Source: Allomyces macrogynus ATCC 38327 (lineage: Eukaryota > Blastocladiomycota > Blastocladiomycetes > Blastocladiales > Blastocladiaceae). From it: a stretch of 64,000 nt of DNA. The notes beneath the pieces were generated by a model. That model was not told where the DNA came from. It made no database searches and was given only the letters and a program-made list of their open reading frames with translations. Made by a program: the position numbers and the translations under genes. This document shows, in pieces, positions 55,108 to 64,000 of the stretch. Where the stretch lies: positions 166,531 to 230,530 of the forward strand of contig GG745346.1 of assembly GCA_000151295.1 (NCBI GenBank), in the 5' to 3' direction. Position 1 is the stretch's first letter. Each line of letters begins with the position of its first letter.

Positions 55108-57632
55108 TCATGCCACCTCCAACAACGCGCCCATCAGCGCCTCAAACATCGACTCGACACTCGGAATCGCGTGTGCGGGCGCCTCCAACAAATTCGCCGC
55201 CGACGCGACCACCGCCGACTTTCCAACCCTCTCCTTCTCCTCCACCTCCTCGTCCTCTGCCATTGTCGGCTGCCGAATAAACACCGACCGCGCGCCCGCA
55301 TTCGTCACGATCGACGGCAACTCCACGACTGGCTTTGCCACGGGAGCCACCGGTTTCGGCGGCGCCAACACCTTCAGCTGATTCGCGCGCGTCAAATACA
55401 CGACCGACGCCGCCGCATCGGCTTTCGCAAACGTGACCGACAGCACCTGCTCGGGCAAATCGTGCACGGCGAGCGGCACCGGAGAGTTGAGGCGGAAGAC
55501 CGACAGTCGTGCGGTCGCCGACTCGGGCTCGTCCGTGACGACCGCCAGCTGGTCGCGGGACTTACACACGGCAAACGACGCGATGCGTTTCGGCGCCGCG
55601 TAACTCCAAGCGACTTGAAGGGTCAGCAGGTTCCACACGGTCACGGCGTGCGGGGCTACGCCCACCAGGTACGGGCAGTGCGCCGACGCGAACGCGACCG
55701 ACGCGAGCGGCACGTCAGAGCTCAATGTACCGAGGAGCGTAAGCGACGCCGGGTCCCACAGCGTCACCGTCTTCTCAAACGCGACCGCGAGAATCGATCC
55801 GTCTGCGGACCACGCGGCTGACTGCGGCGTTAAGCTACGATAGTACGCGGCCGACCGGCACCGCCACGTCCACGCGACTCCCGCGCGCACTGGTTCCCAG
55901 ACGCGGAACTGGCTATCGACCGAGGTCGTCACGACCGTGCCGTTGGGCGCAAATGCCGCGGAGGTCACGGAGGCCACGGCGTGCACGACCGTCGCCACGT
56001 CGTACCGCTGGTGCTCGACCACGAACCGCCAGAACCGCAGCGTCGAGTGCGGCCCGCGCCGCTCGTCGACGGTCAGCATCCAGTCGCCCTTGGTGTCGAA
56101 CGCCAGGAGTTTCACTTTCGGAATCGCGACGCCGTCGCCGGGAATGTAGTTGTAGGGAACGACGGCGACGTCCATCACGTGGCAGTCGGCAACCCAGTTG
56201 TAGAATTGCAGCGTGCCGGGCGTGCCTTCGAGCGCAATGTACCCGTGCCGCGGCTCCATGGTGATCAGCGGGCGAAGGGGCAGGTCATCGTTCGAGGTGC
56301 TGGCCGCGGGGAGATCGAGCGAGAAATCGTCGTCGTCGGCGGGGTGCGGTGGGGTTGGCGACGCGGGGGCCGCGGACGTGGCCGGCGCGATGGTCGTCGT
56401 GGATGAGGACGTGGACGTTGGCGCGGATGCGGGTGCGACCGAGTTGATGGCAGCTATCGATCATCTCACCGCGGTCAGTTGCACCGTTTCAACCCACAAA
56501 CGGACCACGATCATGAACGTACTGCTCTTCAGACCGACGACCGACTGCTGCACGGCCAAATTCACCGCCGACACAATACGAATCGAGTTGTCCCACTGCG
56601 CGAGCGCAAACAGCTTCATATCCGGAGAGACCGTAATGCTCAGAATCTCCGACCCAAGCCGCGAAATAAACTGCTTGTGGCCGGTCGTCAACTGCCAAAT
56701 GACCAGTACCGCCTCATCGCCGCCCGACAACAGGTACCGGCCATCGTGCGAAAAGCAGAAGTGGTTCACGCGGCGCGCGTGCCAGTGCAAGGTCTGCACG
56801 AGCGGCTCCCCGTCCACCGGTTTGCCGAGCACCGACCACAGTTTAATTTTCCCGGCCTCGTCGCCGGTCGCGACGACCGGTTCCGTCGGGTGCGCGGCGA
56901 CCGAGGTCAACTTGCGGTCGTTCACAAAGTAGGTCCACTGGTAGCTCTTGCCGACGAGCGTGCCAATGTGCAACTTGAATCGCGCCACGAGCATGAGCGA
57001 GGTGCCGTCGGGCGACACGTCGAGCGCCGAACAGCACCGCGCCTTGATCAAGCGCTGGAACGTGCATGCGACCAGGTCGAGCGAAAAGACCACCGAATTG
57101 AACCGCTCGGCGCGCCGGCCCGACGACTTGTTGGTGACCAAAAAGGCCTGTGCGGGGTTCGTCGGGTGGATGCGGAAGTGCGAGATGGGCACGCCAATCG
57201 ACCAAATCTACATTCCGGGGGGCAGTGATCAGCCGCGATTCTTGGCGCAAAGCGGGATCCCAAGGTAAAGGGTACCTTGAGCAACGCGCCATCATTGATA
57301 TCCCACAACCGCACGGTCCCGTCGACCGACGCCGAATAGACTTGCAGCGGGTTCTTTGGGGACAGCGCGAGCGCCGTGACGTTGCCCTGGTGCGACTGCG
57401 CGTGGTCCGGTGGCGACAGGACGCGCAGTTGCTGCCCAGTGCGGACCGAGAAGAGCTTGATCGACGACGAGGCAATGCACAGGAAGTGCGCCGAGTCGGC
57501 CGTGAAGAGCGGCGGGTGCGCCGACAGTTGGCCGCCGACCACTTTGCTGAGCGAGAGGACGGGGGCCGCGGCGTCGGCGGCGTCGGTGGCGGCCGGTGGC
57601 GGGGACGCGGCGGTGACGGCGACGGGCGCCAT
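55108..57632 (-). CDS. UTP17: WDR75/UTP17 (Nan1) WD-repeat protein of the small-subunit processome
   Basis: Nucleolar protein of the t-UTP subcomplex, needed for rRNA transcription and early 18S processing. Exons 57632-57276, 57207-56523 and 56453-55108 join in phase to 795 residues, close to the family length of about 830. Two tandem propellers are visible. The first has ALALSPKNPLQVYSASVDGT, LTSVAAHPTEPVVATGDEAG and HFCFSHDGRYLLSGGDEAVL. The second has the diagnostic ALEGTPGTLQFYNWVADCHV, then AAWSADGSILAVAFEKTVTL and LWDPASLTLLGTLSSD. An acidic, low-complexity hinge (PPHPADDDDFSLDL) separates them. The C-terminus is acidic then hydrophobic (MAEDEEVEEKERVGKS). Confidence 0.85.
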
Positions 57633-57886
57633 CGTGCATGAGGTTCCAGGGGGTTGATCCAATGGCGTGCTTGGCCAGTGACGGGCCCGGCAAACGGGGA
57701 TCACAATGGCAAGGTGGAAGGGGTGGTGGTGGTAGGGATCAGTGGTGATAGTGCGCGGGCCTCACATGAGCGAATGTGACCAGTTGCTACGCGTTTTCCC
57801 GCACATCCACACCATGTCCTCTGTCGTCAAGTCCAAGCTGGAGCGATCCCATTGTAGTACTCAACGTCTACATCTAAATTGAAACC

Positions 57887-58576
57887 ATGGGCAAGCCGAA
57901 ACCATCTGCACCAGGACCGCGCAAGGGCAACAAGGCCGGCGCTGCCGCCAGGAAACCAGCACCCTCCAAGAAGCTCACCGCGAGCAAGCCGACAGCTGCG
58001 CGCTCATCAACCAATGCCGAAGCCAATGAGAAGGATGATGCGACGGAGCAGGACCAAGACGACGCCCCTGCCACCGACGCCCCCGTCCCGGCACACCTGC
58101 AGCCGCGCAAGCCACGCACGGTCTCGCACAAGAAGGGCGGCAAGATGATTGCGTCCACAGTTCATATGAATTGCCCAGCAGTTGTTCGCGATACGCTGGA
58201 AAGTGTGTGCTGATGCGGTCACGGTGGCCTAGGACGCGATGATGGCGCTGATCTCGGAGATTTGCGACGAGCAAGAGTCGCAAGAGTCGGCCAAGCTCGA
58301 AAAGGCACAGGAGAAGCTCGAGTACGCTGAGCAGCGGCAAGCCAAGCGCGAGCAAAGGCAGCAGGAGAAGAAGAAGCTCTTGGTATGCACTGTCCACCGG
58401 TTTTGGTGCTGGGCAGAGGGACGGAGCGCTCACTGCTAGTGGCGGGTGGGTAGAACGAAGTCAAGACCAAGCTCAAGCAAAAGACCCAGTCCAAGCCCAA
58501 GCGGCTGCAGCAGTCGCAGGCGCCACGGCCCGCGACCAAGGCGGCGAGAGGCAAGAAGGTGTCGTTTGCATCGTGA
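57887..58576 (+). CDS. Lysine/glutamine-rich helical protein, possible ribosome-biogenesis factor
   Basis: Exon 1 starts at 57887 (MGKPKPSAPGPRKGNKAGAA), is basic and A/P-rich, and reads RKPRTVSHKKGGKMIAS near its end. The middle exon is a long charged helix (ALISEICDEQESQESAKLEK ... YAEQRQAKREQRQQEKKKL). The last exon reads EVKTKLKQKTQSKPKRLQQS and ends ARGKKVSFAS at 58576. The first intron's donor is not certain. Highly basic, disordered and coiled-coil composition suggests a nucleolar assembly factor such as the Alb1 type, but no specific family can be claimed. Confidence 0.55.
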
Positions 58577-58684
58577 TTTCAACTGGGCGTGTTCGTTTGT
58601 GTGTTTTTCCTTGGGTGCTGCTGTTCAACAACAACAATGGGTCGTGCAATTCATTTTTTTTTGTTTTGGCGATAGAACCAAGTT

Positions 58685-59893
58685 TCATTTCTTTGCATCC
58701 GGCTTGCGATGATACCCGACCACGCACCGGTCCTTGCCCGCCAAATCTTGCCACACCTCGACCTCATCAAACCACGCCTCGACCATCCCCTTAACCATTT
58801 CCCCCTGGTCGTGCCCAATCTCCAATGCGATCCGCGGCACCCGCACGTCGCGCCACGTGTTCGATAATCGCGCGTGCGCAATCTCCACCAGCCGGCGGTA
58901 ATCCTCGGCGCCCGACTCGCCGCGGCCGACCAGCGCCAGCCGGTCCTCCCAGTCGCGCACGCCCGGCTCGAGCCGCGTGAATTCGGATGCGGCAATGTAC
59001 GGCGGGTTGGCCACGACCAAGTCCACGCCCGGCACGCGCGGCAAGTCGGTCAATACGTCGGCCACATGGAATTTCACGTCCAACGCGTTCCGGTCGGCGT
59101 TGCGCCGTGCCAAATCGATCGCGGCCGGGTTCAGGTCAAACCCCGTGACGCGCGTGAAACGACCGAAATGGGACTTGAGCAGAAGCGCGATACACCCGGA
59201 CCCGGTGCACCAGTCTTCGACCACGGAGGGAGAGTGCGGGAACCACGCGTCGGCGACGCGCAACGCCCACTCTTCCGTTTCCCAGCGCGGGATCAGGATC
59301 GGCGGTTCCACGAGCAAGTCCAAGTCTGGTGCAAAGGGCACGCTGCCGAGCAGGTATTGCAGTGGCGTGTGGTCTTCGACGCGCGCGCGGATGAGGGCGC
59401 GCAGGTGCGCGAGTTGGGACGGGATGAAGGTGGAAATGATGGCCGCGAGCCCGTTCGCGGAAGGCGCCGGCGGTTTTTCGGTATCCTTGGGAACAACGCC
59501 GTTGGGGGTGGGCGGGGTCAGGACGTGTTGCACGAGGAAGCGCAGTTCGAATATGGCGTCGTCGCGGTCGTGGTTGGTTGCGTGGGAGAGCTCGTCGATC
59601 AGGGAGCGCGTCGTCGTATCGCCGTTGACGTGCGTATTGGCGGGTGGTTGGCTGGTGGACAAGGTCGAGAACGGCTGTCGTATCGTCGAGATTGGTTGTT
59701 GTGGGCTCGGAGGGTGCCTGGAGTTGGTACTTATCCATGATCTTGAGCATGGGCCGTCTCCCAGCCTCGGAGCGGATGCTGACAGCACACATCGTCGTCC
59801 CACCGCGGATGCGGCCAGTCCTGGTCGAATAAGAAAGCGGACCAGCGCCGTGGACCGGAGCATTTTGGGCGTTTGCAGCAGGCAGGTCGACAA
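58685..59893 (-). CDS. MTQ1: Mitochondrial release-factor glutamine N5-methyltransferase (MTQ1/PrmC/HemK-like)
   Basis: SAM-dependent enzyme that methylates the glutamine of the GGQ motif in peptide-chain release factors. Single exon, 402 residues (or 392 from the second ATG at 59863). The N-terminal 60 residues are rich in R, S and A with few acidic residues, fitting a mitochondrial presequence. Family blocks: TPLQYLLGSVPFAPDLDLLV, LIPRWETEEWALRVADAW (the PRxETE segment), VEDWCTGSGCIALLL (motif I), GFDLNPAAIDLARRNA, and the catalytic VVANPPYI. It ends with ALEIGHDQGEMVKGMVE. The gene is head-to-head with TOR. Confidence 0.92.
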   Translation of the reverse strand: MSTCLLQTPKMLRSTALVRFLIRPGLAASAVGRRCVLSASAPRLGDGPCSRSWISTNSRHPPSPQQPISTIRQPFSTLSTSQPPANTHVNGDTTTRSLIDELSHATNHDRDDAIFELRFLVQHVLTPPTPNGVVPKDTEKPPAPSANGLAAIISTFIPSQLAHLRALIRARVEDHTPLQYLLGSVPFAPDLDLLVEPPILIPRWETEEWALRVADAWFPHSPSVVEDWCTGSGCIALLLKSHFGRFTRVTGFDLNPAAIDLARRNADRNALDVKFHVADVLTDLPRVPGVDLVVANPPYIAASEFTRLEPGVRDWEDRLALVGRGESGAEDYRRLVEIAHARLSNTWRDVRVPRIALEIGHDQGEMVKGMVEAWFDEVEVWQDLAGKDRCVVGYHRKPDAKK

Positions 59894-60117
59894 GAGACAG
59901 GAGCAGAGCCAGTTTACAAGAGGTGCTTGTGGTCCCTGCCAACGAAAGAGCCACCCCGCCTGCGCGGCAGGCAGGCGTCGCCTGCTTCTTCGTTGTCAGT
60001 CCTGTTCGTGCTTGGCCACTCCACTTCGCGCTTCGGCAGCTTCTCCAACCACCACCAGCGACGCAATCTGCGCTCTACCTCGACTGCCCGCCGCCGCAAC
60101 CGTGTGCACATGGCGCC
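59894..60117. promoter_or_regulatory. Short bidirectional promoter region between MTQ1 and TOR
   Basis: Only 224 bases separate the two divergent start codons, so their promoters must overlap or abut. CCAACCACCACCAG lies near 60048. No defined element was identified. Confidence 0.6.
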
Positions 60118-63100
60118 ATGGCCAGCTACGAGGCCCTGGATCACATTATCGCCCGGCTTTGGAGCAGGTCGGCCGATTTCAATCATTTCGCAGTGGACCA
60201 AATCGACCAGCTCGACCTGACGACCGCGATGCATAAACCGCCAACAGGAATGACGAGCTCAAGGCCATTGCCGCCGAGGACCTGAAGCAACATGTACTGT
60301 CGATTGCTCGCGCCCATGCGTGGATCGAAACGAACCGCAAGCTGATTGCGCTCGGCGTGCCGTGATAGGTGCTCGCCGTCTCGCGCGAGCTCGCGAGTGA
60401 CGTGCTCGCCAAGTTCTTGACCGATGTTAACCAGCGCATCTTTGAGCTGATTCTCGGGTCCGAGGTGCACGAGAAGGTCGGCGGGATCATGGCCATTGGT
60501 ACCCGTTTGTTCAGCCCTTCCCGAGGCCATCTACCCCAACGCTGATGCACTTCCTGCTGCTTGTGCACAGAGAAACTCATCGAGGTCGACGGCGAGGAAA
60601 ACGCGACCAAGATCACGCGCTACGGCAACTACCTCGCCATGGCTCTCAACAATGGCGACCCGCAAGTCATGGTCCTGGCCGCGCGCGCGCTCGGTACCCA
60701 TTTTTCTCCTGCCCGTCGCGCTGCGCGCATGCCGTGGACCCTGCTCCTCACCATTTTGATCCCCCCGAATCCACCAGGCAAGCTCGTCTCGCCGCGCATC
60801 GGCGGCGCCTTCACCGCCGAATTCGTCGAGTGCGAAGTGAAAAAGGCCATTGACACGCTGCACCTCGGCGAAAAGCACGACGGCAAAAAGCACGGCGCCG
60901 TGCTGGTTCTCAAAGAACTCGCGCAAAACGCACCCACGCTCATCTACGCGCACGTGCCGACCATTCTCGAATCTTTGTGGAACCCACTGCGCGAGTCGAA
61001 ACTCGTCGTGCGCGAGGCTGCGGCCGAGGCCATGTCGGTCTGCCTCGAACTCGTCTACCAGCGCGAGACGCCGAGCCGTACGATGCCGTGGTTCTCGAAA
61101 GTCGCCGACGAGGCCATGAAGTCGCTCAAGGCGCCACAGGTCGAGCACGTGCACGGCGCACTCTTGGTCGTGCGCGAGCTGCTTCTGCACACGGGCCGGT
61201 TCATGGAGCCAAAGTACCGTGAGATTTGCGAGCTGTTGCTGAAACTCAAGGACCACAAGGACGCGCTGATTCGGCGCACCGTCATTTCCGTAATTCCGAC
61301 CGCGGCCAGTTTCAACCCGCCGGCGTTTGAACTCTACCTGTCGCGGTTCATGTCGCACCTGATTACGCAGCTCAAGCGCGAGCGCGACCGGTCGGCCGCT
61401 TTGATTGCCGTCGGCCGCATTGCGCTGGCCATGGAATCGTCGATGAAGGACTTTCTCGAGGATATCATCAAGGTCATTCGCGAGTCGCTGCTCATGAAGG
61501 CCAAGTCGCGCAACGAGGCACCGGCCTACCAGTGTGTCTCGATGCTCGCGACCGCCGTCGGCCAGGCGCTGACCAAGTACCTGCAGGACGTGCTCGACCT
61601 GTTTTTCGCCAACGGCATCTCGCAGCCACTCGTGCAGGCGCTCGGGGACATTTCGACCAATATCCCGCCGCTGCTACCGAAAATCCAGGAGAGGCTGCTG
61701 AACCTCGTCTCGCTGATCCTCAGTAACCAGCCGTTCCGCCCACCCGGGTCTCCAGCGCGGACGTCCGTCTCGGCCGTGACCTCGATGGGCGGCACGTCGT
61801 CCGAGGCGCGGCAGACCGAATCGATCGTCCTCGCTTTGCAAACGGTCGGCACGTTCGAGTTTGGCCAGTCGCTCAACGAATTCGTATCCCAAATCGTCAC
61901 GCAGTACCTCGAGGACGACGTGGCCGACGTGCGGCTTGCCGCGGCGCTCACCTGCTGCCGCGTTCTCTCGTCCGACCCGGTCCGGTTTCAGACGTCTGCT
62001 CACGCGCTCGAACAAGTGAACTCGGTACTCGAGCGACTGTTGACGGTCGCCGTCGCCGACCCGGACCCGAAAATCCGGCTCGCGGTGCTCTCGTCGCTCG
62101 GCGACCAGTTTGACCACTACCTGGCGAAAGCCGAGAACGTGCACTCGGTCTTTCTCGCGACCAACGACGAGGTCTTTGCGAACCGCGAAGTCGCCATGCA
62201 GATTGTCGGCCGGCTCGCGCTGTGCAACCCGGCGCACGTCCTGCCGTTCCTGCGGCGCATGCTCATCCAGCTCCTGACGGAATTCGAGTACGCCAACGTC
62301 TCGCGCACGCGCGAAGAATGTGCGCGGCTGCTTACGCATTTGGTGGGCTCGTGCCGGTACTTGGTCAAGCCGTACGTCGATCCGATCTTGACGGTGCTCT
62401 TGCCCAAAGTCAAGGACCCGTCGCCGGGCGTCGCTTCGGCGACACTCGGTGCGATTGGCGCGCTGTCATTGGTCTCGGGCAAGAATATGCTACCGCATAT
62501 GACGACGCTGCTACCACACGTGATTGAGAGTTTGGCCGACGCGACGTCGCAGGCGAAACGTGTCGCGTCGTTGCAGGCGCTCGGGCAGATCACGTCGAGT
62601 ACGGGGTACGTGATTCAGCCGTACTTGGATCACCCGACGTTGCTCGATACGATTATTTCTTTGCTCAAGACGGGTACGTGCGCTTTCCCTGACGCTGTGT
62701 TTGATGTTTTGCGATCCAAATTGACGAGTGATCAACTTCAGAGTCGTCGCCACCGGTGCGCCAAGAAACGATGAAGCTGCTCGGTACGCTCGGCGCGCTC
62801 GACCCGTACAAGCACAAGCAAATCAACCGGCAAGTAACCGACGCCGTGCAGGGCGACGGTAATACGATCGACCCAGCAACGATGCTGACCATGGGTATGG
62901 GCCCGTCGCACGAGGACTACTACCCGTCGGTCGCGATCGCGGCGCTCATGAAAATGTGCCGCGACTTTGCCCTGGCGACGCACCACACGGCGGCGATCAA
63001 GGCCGTCATGTACATTTGCAAGACGCTCGGCCTCAAGTGCGTGCCGTTTTTGCCGCAAATCATGCCGCCGTTCCTCGGCATGCTCAAGACGTCGCAGCCG

Positions 63101-64000
63101 CCAATGCTCGAGTTCTTTTTCCAGGAATTGGCGCAGCTCGTGCAGGTCGTCGGCGCGCACATGACGCCCTACCTGCCGGACATGATTGCATTGATCGAGC
63201 AGCACGCGCGGTCGCTGGAGTTGCTCGTCATGACGCTCGTCGAGGCCCTGGCGCTCTCGCTTGAGGCCGACTTCAAGGTGCACCTGCCGGTCTTGCTCCC
63301 GCACATTCTCGGCATTTTCGAGTCCGACACGTCCGACCAGCGCCGCGCGACGTTCAAGGTGCTCGATGTGCTGTGCATTGTCGGGTCCGGGCTGGAAGAG
63401 TACATGTTCCTCGTCCTGCGCCCGCTGATGCGCTTGATCGAGCACTCTCTCGTCGACGTATCGATTCGCAAGTACGCGGTGCACGCGCTCGCCTACATTA
63501 TTCAGCACGTCAACCTCGCCCACCATTCGTCGCGTATCATCCACCCGCTCGTGCGGTGTTTGGCGGTGCCCGACCTGCGGCCGCATGTCATGGACGCGCT
63601 CGTCGCGCTCGTCATGCAAATGCGCGCCGAGTTCATGATTTTCGTGCCAATCGTGCAAAAGGCGTATGTCAAGCACAAGCTCGCGCACCCGGCCTACGAA
63701 CGGTGTCTCGCCAAGATGCTGCGCAACGAGCCGCTGCCAGAGTTTGTCGTGCCGTTACCGTCGGGCGCGGTGCCGTCGACCGCCGCGGCCACGGCCATGG
63801 CGCTCGACCCGATCAAGAAACTGCCGGTTAACCAGCAGCAGCTGAAAAAAGTCTGGGAGGCATCGCAGCAGTCGACGAAAGATGACTGGCTTGAGTGGAT
63901 GCGGCGGCTCTCGATCGAATTGCTCAAGGAGTCGCCGTCGCCGGCGCTCCGCGCGTGCGCGTCGCTCGCGTCCGTGCAGACGCCGCTCGCCCGGTCGCTG
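60118..64000 (+). CDS. TOR: TOR serine/threonine kinase, N-terminal HEAT-repeat part (partial at right edge)
   Basis: N-terminal solenoid of the PI3K-related kinase that controls growth in TORC1/TORC2; the FAT and kinase domains lie beyond the window. Exons read: 60118-60167, 60248-60293, 60369-60498, 60571-60693, 60778-62673 and 62742 onward, all phase-compatible. Early blocks are diagnostic: RNDELKAIAAEDLKQH, KLIEVDGEENATKITRYGNY, DPQVMVLAARALGKL and GGAFTAEFVECEVKKAIDTL. The HEAT array continues with KLLGTLGALDPYKHKQIN and, near the edge, KDDWLEWMRRLSIELLKESP. The intron at 60694-60777 and the one before 60369 remove sequence that would otherwise insert residues or a stop. No TOR paralogue is visible here. 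Confidence 0.95.

Noticed and set aside
1..64000. CRISPR arrays, tRNA/rRNA genes, transposase or reverse-transcriptase genes
   Set aside because: I looked for spaced repeats, tRNA box motifs and transposon protein motifs by eye and found none that could be supported.

Overview
This is a 64 kb piece of a nuclear, intron-rich, GC-rich eukaryotic genome. A fungal source is the best fit. The evidence is a THI6-type fusion of thiamine-phosphate synthase with hydroxyethylthiazole kinase, many short introns (about 60-90 nt, donors mostly GTACGY), and recognisable TOR, NOB1, WDR75/UTP17, SEC12, MTQ1 and XMAP215-family genes. The XMAP215 protein appears to keep a C-terminal TOG6-like region, and there is an FG-GAP-type surface protein. 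I infer an early-diverging (zoosporic, chytrid- or Blastocladiomycota-like) fungus, but this was not tested by any search.

Layout. 0-5.5 kb: the 3' end of NOB1, a predicted GTPase joined to a fascin-like beta-trefoil region, an unrecognised broken gene, and a decayed second copy of the GTPase. 6-16.7 kb: the THI6 homologue (-), two unrecognised proteins (-), a long stretch with little gene signal, and a five-exon FG-GAP surface protein (+). 17.6-24.6 kb: first cluster of a lineage-specific F-box-like/LRR family on the minus strand, with one intact copy, one copy carrying a single frameshift, two wrecks and a C-terminal relic. 24.9-30.6 kb: an XMAP215/ch-TOG homologue (-), broken by a 100-N gap. 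31.3-39.4 kb: SEC12 (+), a stomatin-like SPFH protein (-), a histidine acid phosphatase (-) and a small hydrophilic protein (+). 39.8-54.5 kb: second LRR cluster (six copies, mostly truncated), two ubiquitin-like genes, a ferric-reductase-like oxidoreductase and a small secreted protein. 55.1-64 kb: WDR75/UTP17 (-), a lysine-rich protein (+), MTQ1/PrmC (-), and the 5' part of TOR (+), which runs off the right edge.

Housekeeping genes with ordinary jobs (18S rRNA maturation, thiamine synthesis, ER export, microtubule growth, translation-termination factor methylation, growth control) are interleaved with fast-evolving accessory genes. The most unusual part is the accessory layer: eleven F-box-like/LRR copies or relics, plus a ubiquitin-like protein gene arranged head-to-head with one of them. 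That divergent pair is present a second time, inverted and decayed, about 10 kb away.

Caution: several conserved genes carry single-base frame changes. In the first TOG domain of the XMAP215 gene two of them compensate each other within a few dozen bases. Some single frameshifts reported here may therefore be sequence errors rather than real mutations. Exon limits were read from splice signals and reading-frame continuity only.
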